The notes below the pieces were generated by a model, which saw only the letters and a program-made list of their open reading frames with translations, did no database searches and had not been told where the DNA came from. The translations under genes were made by a program, and so were the position numbers. A stretch of DNA of 64,000 nucleotides, taken from contig NZ_VKAC01000008.1 in assembly GCF_008041935.1 (NCBI RefSeq), forward strand, positions 124,001 to 188,000, in the 5' to 3' direction. This document shows, one piece after another, positions 43,557-52,353 of this stretch. The stretch is from Quadrisphaera setariae (GTDB lineage Bacteria > Actinomycetota > Actinomycetes > Actinomycetales > Quadrisphaeraceae). Each line of letters begins with the position of its first letter. Positions within the stretch are counted from its first letter, which is position 1.

Positions 43557-43616
43557 GTTCTTCCTCCATCTGCTTCCGCTTCAGCGCCTCGATGCGCTCC
43601 CCAGCGGGATACCTGC

Positions 43617-43667
43617 AAGTTAGTGCGGCTTTCACGCAAGGTCAAGCAGCAAGTCGCAGACACGTGC
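43617..43667 (-). promoter_or_regulatory. Promoter of the second sugar operon with upstream DeoR operator candidate
   Basis: On the minus strand TTGACC (43640-43645) and TAACTT (43617-43622) are 17 bases apart, a strong vegetative promoter. GCAGACACGTGC at 43656-43667 lies just upstream and is repeated in inverse orientation at the deoR start. A related sequence overlaps the -10 at 43615-43629. Confidence 0.75.
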
Positions 43668-43845
43668 GGCGGACAGCGCGACTCTCGCCCCACGTCGAGA
43701 AGGCCCCTTGCGCGGCTCGGCTCCAGCACCAGCGCTCGGCGGCGTCGCACGAGCGGGTGATTCCGCAGGTCGGAGCCCTATCTCCTCACCGAGGGGCAGG
43801 GTGGGGTGGATGCTGGACTCGGAGTGCTGCTTCGTGCTACTTCTT

Positions 43846-43857
43846 GCACGTGTCTGC
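43846..43857 (+). promoter_or_regulatory. DeoR operator candidate at the repressor gene start
   Basis: GCACGTGTCTGC is the exact reverse complement of the 12-mer at 43656-43667. It covers the GTG start at 43850. With TGGACT (43814-43819) and TACTTC (43838-43843) 18 bases apart, the transcript would start at the GTG itself. Confidence 0.65.
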
Positions 43858-44677
43858 TGCAACCCCCGCCGAAACGCCGTCCGGAGCGCGCCGCATCCCG
43901 GCTGGCAGGAAGGTCGAGCTCGCCTCCTACGTGAACGAGCACGGGCAGGTGAGCGTCACGCAGCTCGCCAAGCACTTCCAGGTCTCGCTGGACACGATCC
44001 GGCGCGACCTCGACCAGCTCGGCACGGACGGCGTGGTCATCCGCACCCACGGCGGGGCGATGAGCCCGTCGGCGGTCCCCCGCATCGAGACCGCGGTCGA
44101 CGTGCGCCGCCGGATGCAGGCGGGCGCGAAGGACGTCATCGGTGAGCTGGCCGCCGGTCTCGTGGCCGACGGGTCGGCCGTGATGCTCAACGGCGGCACC
44201 ACCGTGCTGGCCGTCGGGCGGGCGCTGCGCGACCACCGCGACCTCACCATCGCCACCAACAACCTCCTGCTGTCCTCGGAGCTGAACCCCGCGGCCGTCC
44301 GGGACCTCTGCCTGTTCGGAGGCACCGTGCGACACAGCTCCCAGACGACCGTCGGGCCCGTCGTGTTCCGCAGCGGTCTGACCGGTGGCGAGGTGGACGT
44401 GCAGTGCGACCTCGCGCTCATCGCCGTCGGCGCAGCCTCGTTGGAGGGTGGCTACTCCGGCTCCAACCTCTCCGAGGCGGCCATGATGCGAGAGATGATG
44501 GACCGCGCCTCGGAGGTGGCGATGCTCGTCGACAGCTCCAAGTTCGGCCGCCGCATGTTCGCGCAGGTCGCCGAGCTGGGCGGAGTCGACTACCTCGTCT
44601 CCGACGCCCCGCCCCCCGCCGACATGGCCCGTGCGCTCGCTGAAGCCCGCGTGGAGGTCGTCGTCCCGGCGTCCTGA
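43850..44677 (+). CDS. DeoR-family transcriptional repressor
   Basis: A 275-residue DeoR-type regulator. The N-terminal winged helix (ASYVNEHGQVSVTQLAKHFQVSLDTIRRDLDQL, about residues 20-52) binds DNA. The C-terminal sugar-phosphate-binding domain has TTVLAVGRALRDH, TNNLLLSSEL, CLFGGTVRHSS, GAASLEGGYSGSNLSEAAMMREMM and LVDSSKFGRR. It should repress the divergent sugar operon until a sugar phosphate binds. GTG at 43850 has no ribosome site, fitting a leaderless mRNA; longer frames upstream are not supported. Confidence 0.9.
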   Translation: MSAATPAETPSGARRIPAGRKVELASYVNEHGQVSVTQLAKHFQVSLDTIRRDLDQLGTDGVVIRTHGGAMSPSAVPRIETAVDVRRRMQAGAKDVIGELAAGLVADGSAVMLNGGTTVLAVGRALRDHRDLTIATNNLLLSSELNPAAVRDLCLFGGTVRHSSQTTVGPVVFRSGLTGGEVDVQCDLALIAVGAASLEGGYSGSNLSEAAMMREMMDRASEVAMLVDSSKFGRRMFAQVAELGGVDYLVSDAPPPADMARALAEARVEVVVPAS

Positions 44678-44694
44678 GCGGGTCGCCAGGGGCC

Positions 44695-45531
44695 TCAGAC
44701 GGACGCCCGGGCGAGGACCCCCAGCAGCTCCAGCTTCTCGGCGCTCTCGCTGCCCGGCGCCGCGGTGTAGACGAGCAGCCGGTGGCTCTGGTCGGGGTCG
44801 AGCAGCGTCTGGCAGGCCAGCTCCAGCACGCCCACCTCGGGGTGCACGAAGCGCTTGGTCTCCCGCGGCCGCAGCCCCACCTCGTGGGCGTCCCACAGGG
44901 CGCGGAACTCCGCGCTGCGCGCCAGCAGGTCGTCAGCGAGGTCCGCCGCCCGCGACCCGCGACCGCGCACCGTGACGACCTCCCGCAGCCCGGAGGCGAA
45001 CAGGCGCGACAGGTGCTCGTGGTCGGTCTCGCAGTACAGCGCGCGGGACGCCGGCTCCGCGAACCACCGGTACCCCAGGCTGCGCGACGGGCCGGTGCGC
45101 AGCGAGGCGTCTCCGGTGAGGGCGACGCCGAGCCGGGTCTGGCGCAGCGTCTCGCCGAGCTCGGTGAGGACCTCCGCGGGGGTGTCGTCGAGCCTGTCGA
45201 GGATGCGCAGCAGGCCCGGGCTCACGTGCTCATCGGAGGCCCCGCGCAGCGGCGGGGCGTGCCCTGCGAGGCGGAACAGGTGGTCGCGCTCGTCGAGGGT
45301 CAGGTGCAGCCCCTGCGCGATCGCCGCGACCATCGCCTCCGACGGCTGCGGGCCTCGCTCCTGCTCGATCCGCGTGTAGTAGTCGGCAGACATGTGGCAC
45401 AGCACCGCGACTTCCTCGCGGCGCAGCCCCGCGGTGCGGCGCCGCACGCCGCGGGGCAGGCCGACGTCCTCCGGCTGCAGTGACTCACGACGACGGCGCA
45501 GGAACTCCGCCAGGCCCGGCCTGTCGATCAC
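44695..45531 (-). CDS. XRE-family regulator with MmyB-like ligand-binding domain
   Basis: A 278-residue regulator. The helix-turn-helix is [25 protein letters not shown] (about 25-50). The C-terminal PAS-like domain contains [45 protein letters not shown] and [16 protein letters not shown], the pattern of the MmyB family. Such genes typically sit divergently from a short-chain dehydrogenase they control, as here. GTG at 45531 has AGGAGG seven bases upstream, which overrules longer starts. Confidence 0.92.
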   Translation of the reverse strand: MIDRPGLAEFLRRRRESLQPEDVGLPRGVRRRTAGLRREEVAVLCHMSADYYTRIEQERGPQPSEAMVAAIAQGLHLTLDERDHLFRLAGHAPPLRGASDEHVSPGLLRILDRLDDTPAEVLTELGETLRQTRLGVALTGDASLRTGPSRSLGYRWFAEPASRALYCETDHEHLSRLFASGLREVVTVRGRGSRAADLADDLLARSAEFRALWDAHEVGLRPRETKRFVHPEVGVLELACQTLLDPDQSHRLLVYTAAPGSESAEKLELLGVLARASV

Positions 45532-45671
45532 GCGGGTGCCTCCTGCTGCTCGTCGGTGGGCGTCCATCGTGCGCGGAGGTCGCCGCTCGTGACGAGGCGC
45601 CGTCCAGGGACTGCCGGTCCCTGGATGAGCCGGCCCTGGAGCAGGCCCTGGGCGGGGCGCAGGCTCGGCGC

Positions 45672-46643
45672 ATGGCACGCACAGCAGGACGAGCAGCAGC
45701 GCGGACGGCGGCGGACGTCGTCGTCCCTGACCTCACAGGCCGGCGGGCGGTGGTGACGGGAGGCAGCGACGGCATCGGGCTGGGCATCGCCACCCGGCTG
45801 GCCGCGGCGGGCGCGCAGGTGGTGCTGCCGGTGAGGTCGCGCACCAAGGGTGAGGCGGCCGTGGCGAGCATCCGGCGTGCGGCCCCGCGGGCGCAGGTGG
45901 AGCTGCACGACCTCGACCTGGGTTCGCTCGCGTCGGTGGCGGCGCTCGGGGAGGCGCTGCGCGCCGACGGGGCGCCGGTGCACCTCCTGGTGAACAACGC
46001 CGGGGTGATGACGCCGCCGACCCGGCAGACCACTGCGGACGGGCACGAGCTCCAGCTCGGCACCAACCACCTGGGCCACGTGGCGCTGGTCGCGCACCTC
46101 CTCCCCCTCCTGCGGGACGGGCGGGCCCGCGTGGTGTCGCAGGTCAGCGTCGTGGCAGCGCGCGGCGCGGTGCACTGGGAGGACCCGGACTGGGAGCGCT
46201 CGTACGACGGCATGGCCGCCTACCGCTCCTCGAAGGTCGCCCAGGGGCTCTTCGGGCTCGAGCTCGACCGGCGCAGCCGCGCGGGCGGGTGGGGCGTCAC
46301 CAGCGTGGTGTCGCACCCCGGGGTGGCACCGACGAGCCTGCTGGCCGCACGCGCCGAGGTCGGTCGGGCCAGCGACACCCCGCAGGTGCGGGTGATCCGC
46401 TGGCTGTCCGGGCGGGGGCTGCTCGTGGGCACGGCGGAGTCAGCGGGGCTGCCCGCCCTGCTGGCGGCCGTCGACCCGCACCCCCCGGCGGCGCAGGACG
46501 CGTGCATGTACGGACCGAGCGGCCCCGGGCGCGTCGGCGGGGCGCCCGCGCGGCAGTCCCTGTACCGGCCGCTGCGCGACGCCGGGGACGCCGCGCGGGT
46601 GTGGGACCTGTCGCAGCGGCTCGCCGGGGTCCCACTGCCCTGA
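45672..46643 (+). CDS. Short-chain dehydrogenase/reductase
   Basis: A 323-residue SDR with cofactor loop [13 protein letters not shown], structural NNAGVM, catalytic Ser in VVSQVSVVA, and YRSSK supplying Tyr and Lys. The loop sequence and the following [13 protein letters not shown] favour NADPH. The overall form matches the retinol-dehydrogenase-like SDRs often paired with XRE/MmyB regulators. ATG at 45672 is 140 bases from the regulator start, so they share a divergent promoter region. Confidence 0.9.
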   Translation: MARTAGRAAARTAADVVVPDLTGRRAVVTGGSDGIGLGIATRLAAAGAQVVLPVRSRTKGEAAVASIRRAAPRAQVELHDLDLGSLASVAALGEALRADGAPVHLLVNNAGVMTPPTRQTTADGHELQLGTNHLGHVALVAHLLPLLRDGRARVVSQVSVVAARGAVHWEDPDWERSYDGMAAYRSSKVAQGLFGLELDRRSRAGGWGVTSVVSHPGVAPTSLLAARAEVGRASDTPQVRVIRWLSGRGLLVGTAESAGLPALLAAVDPHPPAAQDACMYGPSGPGRVGGAPARQSLYRPLRDAGDAARVWDLSQRLAGVPLP

Positions 46644-46651
46644 GCGGGGAG

Positions 46652-47059
46652 TCAGTCGACGGTGAGGGTGCCCTCGCGGATGGCGGCCATGACCGCGCCG
46701 TGGCGGGTGCCCACCTCGTACTTGGCGAGGATGTTCGAGACGTGGTTCTTCACCGTGTTCTCGCTGATGAAGAGCGTCGCGGCGATCTCGGCGTTCGTCT
46801 TCTGCTGCGCCAGGAAGTGCAGCACCTCCCGCTCGCGCGGGGAGATCCGGGCCTTCGGCACCGGCGCCGCGGCCGCGGCCGGCTCGACCACCTCGGCCAT
46901 GCGGGAGAAGAACATCTCCAGCGACTCCGACCCCTCCTTGCGGGACAGCCGCTCGGCGAGCAGCTGCCGCACCCGCAGGTACAGGTCGAGCAGCTCGAAC
47001 TCCGACAGCCCGTCGAGGTCGTCGTGGGCTCGCAGGTCCACCACGTTCACCGACGTCAC
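46652..47059 (-). CDS. Short LuxR-type DNA-binding regulator
   Basis: A 135-residue protein. The C-terminal half is a LuxR helix-turn-helix: ISPREREVLHFLAQQKTNAEIAATLFISENTVKNHVSNILAKY. The N-terminal 65 residues are helical (DGLSEFELLDLYLRVRQLLAERL) and too short for a receiver domain, so activation must be other than phosphorylation at an Asp. GTG at 47059 follows a G-rich stretch; GTG at 47050 is possible. Divergent from the acidic-start membrane protein at 47199, with a repeated dyad between them. Confidence 0.85.
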   Translation of the reverse strand: MTSVNVVDLRAHDDLDGLSEFELLDLYLRVRQLLAERLSRKEGSESLEMFFSRMAEVVEPAAAAAPVPKARISPREREVLHFLAQQKTNAEIAATLFISENTVKNHVSNILAKYEVGTRHGAVMAAIREGTLTVD

Positions 47060-47091
47060 TCGATGCCCCCCGGCGTCACGTCGTCGCACAT

Positions 47092-47145
47092 GTGCACAGT
47101 TTGTGACCTTACGCGACTGATCGCTACGCCTCGTGCACAGACTGT
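47092..47145. promoter_or_regulatory. Two direct repeats of a small dyad between luxR-like gene and membrane protein gene
   Basis: GTGCACAGTTTGT (47092-47104) and GTGCACAGACTGT (47133-47145) match at 11 of 13 bases and are spaced 41 bases, about four helix turns. Each contains a short dyad ACAG-N-YTGT. Confidence 0.55.
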
Positions 47146-47198
47146 CGTGGGCGGTCTCCAGGGGACACGCTGTGGGGCAGCCGTGAGACCGTTCCGCG

Positions 47199-48137
47199 GT
47201 GACCGGGGTGGGCGCCGACGGGGACGAGCTCGACCTCGACGCTCCGGCGGCTGACCCGCTCCCCCGCCACCGCGTCCACGGCCGCGACCCGAGCCACGAC
47301 CGGGGCCGCGAGCTCCGCCGCGGGCGGTGGGCGGTGGTCGCCGCCGTCGTCGTCGTGGTCGTCGCGGTGGGCGCGGGCCTCGTCGCGCAGCGCCGCGCCA
47401 CCCACGGCCGTCCGGTTCCCCTCGACGGCAGCGCGAGCGCGCAGGAGCTGTTCCCCGTGCTCGGCGCGCCTGCCCGCGCGGGGACGGCGCTGCCCGACGG
47501 CCTCGCCGAGGACGTCGGCGCTCTGCCCGGCTCGGAGCGGCTGCTGGCGGTGGCACCGGCGGGGGCCTTCTGGGTGGCGCGCTCCCCCTCGAGCGGGGTC
47601 TGCCTGCTGGTCCGCCCCACCGACCCCTCGCTGAGCAGCGGTGGCCTGTGCACCTCGGCCGCCAAGGCCGTGGGCGGCGTCGCGCTGCCGAGCGGCGGTG
47701 GGCCGAGCGGCACCCTGCTGCCCTCCGGGGCCTCCACCGAGGCGGTGGAGGCGGCCGGGGACGCGGAGCTGGTGCCGGGCCTGTGGGTGGACGAGGAGAC
47801 GGCCGCCGGTGTGGTGAGCACGGCCGTGGAGAGCGCCTCCAGCCGCCTCCCCGCGGTGCAGGTGACGGTGCACCGCGGCACCGGGTGGCTGCCCGTGCTG
47901 CTCACAGCTCCGGGGCGCCCCTACGCGGTGGTCCTGGCGTGCCTGCGCCCCACCCGGGTGAAGCTCAGCCTGGACGCCGAGGAGGTGCCGTCGCGGCCCT
48001 GCCCCGACGACGTGCTGGTGCGGCCCTTCGTCGGCACGGGAGAACCGGTGCAGGTGGGCCTGCAGGCACCCGACGGACTGGTCTGGGCCGCCGAGGTGGT
48101 CACCTGCACCGGCCCCGCCACCGCGCCGACGTGCTGA
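47199..48137 (+). CDS. Full-length member of the acidic-start membrane protein family
   Basis: A 312-residue protein homologous to those at 16648 and 58450. Acidic start GDELDLDAPAADPLPRHR, basic patch, one membrane segment (about 45-65), then an outer domain in two parts. Part one runs LDGSASAQELFPVL ... FWVARSPSSGVCLLVRP ... GGLCTSAAKA. Part two runs GLWVDEETAAGV ... LPVLLTAPGRPYAVVLACLRP ... VRPFVGTGEPVQV ... WAAEVVTC. Cysteines are paired and could form disulfides outside the cell. It is transcribed away from the LuxR-type gene. No named family is recognised. Confidence 0.8.
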   Translation: MTGVGADGDELDLDAPAADPLPRHRVHGRDPSHDRGRELRRGRWAVVAAVVVVVVAVGAGLVAQRRATHGRPVPLDGSASAQELFPVLGAPARAGTALPDGLAEDVGALPGSERLLAVAPAGAFWVARSPSSGVCLLVRPTDPSLSSGGLCTSAAKAVGGVALPSGGGPSGTLLPSGASTEAVEAAGDAELVPGLWVDEETAAGVVSTAVESASSRLPAVQVTVHRGTGWLPVLLTAPGRPYAVVLACLRPTRVKLSLDAEEVPSRPCPDDVLVRPFVGTGEPVQVGLQAPDGLVWAAEVVTCTGPATAPTC

Positions 48138-48144
48138 GGGCCGG

Positions 48145-49398
48145 CTAGCGCACCGGCTCGGCGAGGTGGGGGTAGCTCGGCAGGTCCACGGCGTCGGCGG
48201 GCGGCGAGATGAGCCTCTCGCCCAGCCTGAGGCGCTGCACGGCCCTGCTGGACGCAGCGCCCACGAGCGCCCCGAGCACGCGGATCTCCGCGGTGGTGCG
48301 CGGGTTGCCGATCCGCGGCGTGCCCGGTGGGAGCTTCTGGGCGGCGTCGACGAGGGGCCGCAGCGTGCGCTCGTACGCCTGCAGCGCCGCCGGCAGGGTC
48401 GCGCCGGGCCGCATCAGCTCCCCCGCCAGCACGTGGGCCCCCACCAGCGCGAGCGTGGTGGACATGCCCGAGACCGGTGAGGCGCAGTGCGCGGCGTCTC
48501 CAGCGAGCACCACCCGGCCCCTCGACCAGCGCGGCAGCACCGCCTGGCCGAGGGCCTCGAAGTAGAACGGCTCGGTGTCGAGAGCGGCTGCGAGGCGCTC
48601 GCCGATCGGTCCGGTGCCGGCGTAGAGGCGCTGCACCACCAGCGCGGCGGCCTGCGGCTCGAGCTCGTCCAGGCCGGGCACGTCGGCCAGGAAGGTCAGC
48701 AGCCCGCGGGTGGTGCCCTCGTCGTCGGGGCGCAGGTGGGCGCTGCGGCCGCGGCCGAGCACCTGCCAGGTCCAGTACCTGTCGTCGCCGGACTCACGGG
48801 GCACCGTCAGGTACGCGCAGTACGCGCCGAGCTCCCTGACGTGAGAGCTCCGGTCGCCCCCGAACACCCGCTGGCGCGTGCGCGAGCGCAGCCCCTCCGC
48901 CACGACGACGACGTCGAAGCGCTCCTGCGCACCGGAGGCGAAGGTGACGTCGACGCCCCCGTCGTCGCCGTGCTCGGCCCCGTCCCGGACCTCGGCGACC
49001 TGCTCCCCGAAGCGCCAGTCGACGGAGCCGGGCAGCCCCGCGCAGCTGTCGACGAGCAGGCGGCTCAGGCGGCCGCGCAGGACCTCCACCTCGGCGGTCG
49101 GCCCGCCGGTCTGCGACGTCGAGGCGGGGAAGGAGCCGAGCACCCGACCGCGCTCGTCGAGGAAGCGGGTTCCCTCCTCGCCGGTGGTGTGCTCCAGCAC
49201 CTGCTGCTCCAGGCCCATCCGCCGCAGCACCTCGCGCCCGGCGCCGCGGACGTCGATGTTGTGGCCGCCCTCGCGCAGCTCGGGTGCGCGCTCCACCACC
49301 GTGACGTCCGTGCCGGCGCGCGCCAGGCCGTGCGCCAGGGCCGGGCCGGCGATGCTCGCCCCGGAGACGAGGACCTTCGAGACGCGACCTGGTACCAC
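48145..49398 (-). CDS. FAD-dependent aromatic-type monooxygenase
   Basis: A 417-residue flavoprotein monooxygenase of the p-hydroxybenzoate hydroxylase group. The FAD loop is VSGASIAGPALAHGLA; the DG-type motif is VVVAEGLRSRTR; the ribityl-contact motif is VVLAGDAAHCASPVSG. It should hydroxylate a small aromatic or polyketide-like compound with NADPH and O2. GTG at 49398 has AGGGAG upstream. Divergent from, and presumably repressed by, the MarR-type protein at 49447. Confidence 0.9.
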   Translation of the reverse strand: MVPGRVSKVLVSGASIAGPALAHGLARAGTDVTVVERAPELREGGHNIDVRGAGREVLRRMGLEQQVLEHTTGEEGTRFLDERGRVLGSFPASTSQTGGPTAEVEVLRGRLSRLLVDSCAGLPGSVDWRFGEQVAEVRDGAEHGDDGGVDVTFASGAQERFDVVVVAEGLRSRTRQRVFGGDRSSHVRELGAYCAYLTVPRESGDDRYWTWQVLGRGRSAHLRPDDEGTTRGLLTFLADVPGLDELEPQAAALVVQRLYAGTGPIGERLAAALDTEPFYFEALGQAVLPRWSRGRVVLAGDAAHCASPVSGMSTTLALVGAHVLAGELMRPGATLPAALQAYERTLRPLVDAAQKLPPGTPRIGNPRTTAEIRVLGALVGAASSRAVQRLRLGERLISPPADAVDLPSYPHLAEPVR

Positions 49399-49424
49399 GG
49401 TGACTCCCTTTCACTGAAGCGTCT

Positions 49425-49447
49425 TATCGCTAGAGATTCTAGCGATA
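49425..49447. promoter_or_regulatory. MarR-type operator between monooxygenase and repressor genes
   Basis: Arms TATCGCTAGA (49425-49434) and TCTAGCGATA (49438-49447) are perfect complements around GAT. It touches the ATG of the MarR gene, and TAGAAT on the minus strand inside it could be the -10 of the monooxygenase promoter. Confidence 0.85.
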
Positions 49448-49896
49448 TGATCCGCGGCGTGCACTTCGAACCCGACGACGTGACGCGGGCCCTGCAGGCC
49501 TTCTCCGACGCCAGCCGCGAGCTCCTGGCACGGGTGGCGCGGCAGCAGGGGCTCGGCACGACGGACGTGACCGCGCTCTACCTGCTGCGGGGGCACGGCC
49601 CGATGGGCGTGGCCGAGCTGTCGGAGCGGCTGGGCATCCGGACGGCGTCCACCACCGTGCTCGTGGACCGGCTCGCCGCCGGTGGGCTCGTGCACCGGCA
49701 GCCCCACCCCACCGACGGCCGCCGCACGCTCGTCGTGCTGGACGAGGGCGCCTGGGCCGTCAACGACGCCGCGTGGTCGGCGCCGATCGGTCAGCTCGAC
49801 GCGGTGAGCCGGTCGCTGGAACCGCGCGAGCGCGCCGTGGTGCTCGCGTTCCTCCAGCGGGCGACCGCCGCCCTGGCCCGGGGTGCCAGCAGCTGA
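49447..49896 (+). CDS. MarR-family transcriptional regulator
   Basis: A 149-residue winged-helix repressor: TTDVTALYLLRGHGPMGVAELSERLGIRTASTTVLVDRLAAGGLVHRQPHPTDGRRTLVVL is the MarR core, with the wing at DGRR. ATG at 49447 lies at the edge of the palindrome and has no ribosome site, so the mRNA may be leaderless or have a very short leader, and a downstream start is possible. It probably senses the monooxygenase substrate or an aromatic inducer. Confidence 0.9.
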   Translation: MIRGVHFEPDDVTRALQAFSDASRELLARVARQQGLGTTDVTALYLLRGHGPMGVAELSERLGIRTASTTVLVDRLAAGGLVHRQPHPTDGRRTLVVLDEGAWAVNDAAWSAPIGQLDAVSRSLEPRERAVVLAFLQRATAALARGASS

Positions 49897-49947
49897 CGGT
49901 CGGCCCCGAGGAGAGCCAGCGAGCGCCAGCACGACGCCAGCACGACG

Positions 49948-52353
49948 TCAACGGCGGCGGTGGGCCCGCTTCTCGGCGAACATCCGCTGGTCGGCGACGT
50001 GCACGAGGGTGGTGACGGCGTCACCGTCGGCGGGGTGCAGCGCCACACCGGCGCTGACGCCGACGGCCACGTCACCCGCGGCGACGCGGACCGGCTCGGC
50101 GAGGTCACGGCGGACCTGCGCCACCACGGCGGCCGCCTGCTCGGCGGCCGAGGCCGGGTCGAGCCCGGGCAGCGCCAGCAGGAACTCGTCCCCGCCGAGG
50201 CGGCAGACGAGGTCACCGCGGCGCAGGCGCCGGCGCAGGCGGTCCGCGAGCGCCACGAGGAGCTCGTCACCGGCGGCGTGCCCGTGGGTGTCGTTGACGG
50301 CCTTGAACCCGTCGAGGTCGAGCAGCACCACCGCGAGGGCGGTCCCCCCGGCACGGGCGTCCCACAGCGCCGTCTCCAGGCGGGTCTCGAAGCGGCGGCG
50401 GTTGTCCAGGCCGGTGAGCGGGTCGGTGAACGCCAGCTGCTCGATGCGCGCCAGGTGCGCGGTGCTCCGGTCGCGCTCGGCGGCCAGCTCCCGCTGGGCG
50501 CGGACGCGCTCGGTGACGTCGGTCTGCACGCCGATGTACTGGACGAGCACGCCGTCGTCGTCGCGGACCGGGGACAGGTGGATCTCGTTCCACCACGGCT
50601 CCCGCTCGGGTCCGCGGTGGTTGAGGAGCACGCCGTTCCACTCGCGTCCGGCGCGGATGGCGGCGCGGATGGAGCCGACCACGCGCGGGTCGCTCTCCGG
50701 TCCCTGCAGGAAGCGGCAGTTGCGGCCGAGCACCTGCTCGGCCGGCAGGCCCGTGAGCCGCTCGAAGGCGGGGTTGACGTAGACCAGCGGCTGGTCGGGG
50801 CGCCGCAGCTCGGCGATGCAGACGCCGCTGGTGGAGGCCGCGAGCGCGCGGCGCAGGAGCGCGTCGGGGACGACGCCGGTGGCAGCTCCCACCACGCCCT
50901 CCGACACGCCGCTCGACCCGGCTCCCGGCACGGGGTCTGCGGCCGCACCGGGCAGCGGGCCCCCGAGGGGCCCGGCGGTCCCGGAGGAGCCCTGCGCGCT
51001 GCCGCGCTCCTCCGCGGGCACCGGCGCCGGGGCGGGCACCGCGGGTGTGCGGGTCTCCTCCTGGGCGGCGACGCGCGCCAGGAGGGCCCGGCCGGCGGCG
51101 GCGACGGTGGAGCGCTCGTAGGTGAGGGCGTACTCGAAGCGGCGGTCGGGGTCGGGGCCGTCGTCGCCGAGGTCGCGGGCCAGGAGGGCGGCGCTGAAGT
51201 GCGGGGCGATCACCACGACGTCCCACTCGCCGCGCACCGGGTCCTCCGGGGAGAGGTGGGCGCCGCGGACGCCGGGCATCGGCTCGGCGGGCAGGTCCTC
51301 CCCGAGGGCGCAGACGAAGGCGGTGCGCTCGGCCAGGTCCCGGTAGCGCCCGGTGGTGGCGGGGGTGAAGTGGCGCGCCTCCTGGAAGGTGGAGGCCACC
51401 ACGCAGGTGCTGCCCTGGCGCAGCGCCTCGCGCTCGAGCTGCTTGCTCAGCTCCACCAGCAGGCCCTTGGGCGCGCGGCGCAGCTCGACGCCGGCGGGCA
51501 GGAGGGAGAAGGGGCTGGAGGCCAGCGCGTCGGAGCCGGTGGAGGCGGGCGGTCGCGGCAGCTGCAGCGCGCCGGTGGGCAGGTGGTCGGCGGGCACGGC
51601 CTGCGGCCTGCCGAACATCCACCCCTGGCCTAGCTGCGCGCCCAGCGCCTGCGCCAGGCGCAGGTGCCCGGTGTGCTCGATGCCCTCGGCCAGCACGAGG
51701 GCGCCGGAGTCCTCGGCGTAGGCGTTGACGGCGTTCATCACCTGGGCGACGTCGGGACCGGGCGCGGCCTGCACGAGGCGCAGGTCGAGCTTGACCACGT
51801 CGGGGCGCAGCAGCGGCATGAACGCCAGTGACAGCTCCTCCGCGCCGACGTCGTCGAGGGCGACCGCCCAGCCCGCCTCGCGGACGCGCTCGACCGTGCG
51901 CAGCAGCTCGGCGGGGCGCTTGGCCAGCGCCCTCTCGGTGATCTCCACGACCACGCGCAGCTGGCCCGGCGCGCTGGCGGCGATGTCGAGGAGCACGTCG
52001 AGCGGGGCGCTGTCGAGCACCTCCGGCTCCACGTTGACGAACAGCGACAGCGGCTCCACGAGGCCGTGCACGGAGGCGCCGCGGAAGGCGGCGGTGCGGC
52101 AGGCGGCGTCGAGAGCGGGGAGCAGGCCGTGGCGGCGGGCGGTGCCGAACAGCGCGTCGGGCAGGTGCAGGGGGGAGTCGGCGGGGCCGCGGACGAGCGC
52201 CTCGTGGGCGACGACGGCGCCGGTGGCCAGGTCGACGATCGGCTGGAACCAGCTGACGAGCCGCTGCTCCCTCAGGAGGCGCCGCAGCTCAGCACCGTCT
52301 GCGGCGAGCGCCGAAGGGACGACCAGGTCTGCCAGGGGGTCGACGGCGGTCAT
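49948..52353 (-). CDS. Blue-light-type c-di-GMP protein: EAL, DICT, LOV and GGDEF domains
   Basis: An 801-residue cytoplasmic protein. The EAL phosphodiesterase domain (about 25-265) keeps EAL (51-53), VEITER, LDDVG, VVKLD, AEGIEH and GQGWMFGRP, so it may be active. A DICT sensory domain (about 285-430) follows, then a low-complexity linker. The LOV domain contains GRNCRFLQ with Cys546, the residue that forms the flavin adduct in blue light. A GGDEF cyclase domain has the intact motif at 720-724. ATG at 52353 has GGAGG four bases upstream. It should tune c-di-GMP in response to light. Confidence 0.9.
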   Translation of the reverse strand: MTAVDPLADLVVPSALAADGAELRRLLREQRLVSWFQPIVDLATGAVVAHEALVRGPADSPLHLPDALFGTARRHGLLPALDAACRTAAFRGASVHGLVEPLSLFVNVEPEVLDSAPLDVLLDIAASAPGQLRVVVEITERALAKRPAELLRTVERVREAGWAVALDDVGAEELSLAFMPLLRPDVVKLDLRLVQAAPGPDVAQVMNAVNAYAEDSGALVLAEGIEHTGHLRLAQALGAQLGQGWMFGRPQAVPADHLPTGALQLPRPPASTGSDALASSPFSLLPAGVELRRAPKGLLVELSKQLEREALRQGSTCVVASTFQEARHFTPATTGRYRDLAERTAFVCALGEDLPAEPMPGVRGAHLSPEDPVRGEWDVVVIAPHFSAALLARDLGDDGPDPDRRFEYALTYERSTVAAAGRALLARVAAQEETRTPAVPAPAPVPAEERGSAQGSSGTAGPLGGPLPGAAADPVPGAGSSGVSEGVVGAATGVVPDALLRRALAASTSGVCIAELRRPDQPLVYVNPAFERLTGLPAEQVLGRNCRFLQGPESDPRVVGSIRAAIRAGREWNGVLLNHRGPEREPWWNEIHLSPVRDDDGVLVQYIGVQTDVTERVRAQRELAAERDRSTAHLARIEQLAFTDPLTGLDNRRRFETRLETALWDARAGGTALAVVLLDLDGFKAVNDTHGHAAGDELLVALADRLRRRLRRGDLVCRLGGDEFLLALPGLDPASAAEQAAAVVAQVRRDLAEPVRVAAGDVAVGVSAGVALHPADGDAVTTLVHVADQRMFAEKRAHRRR

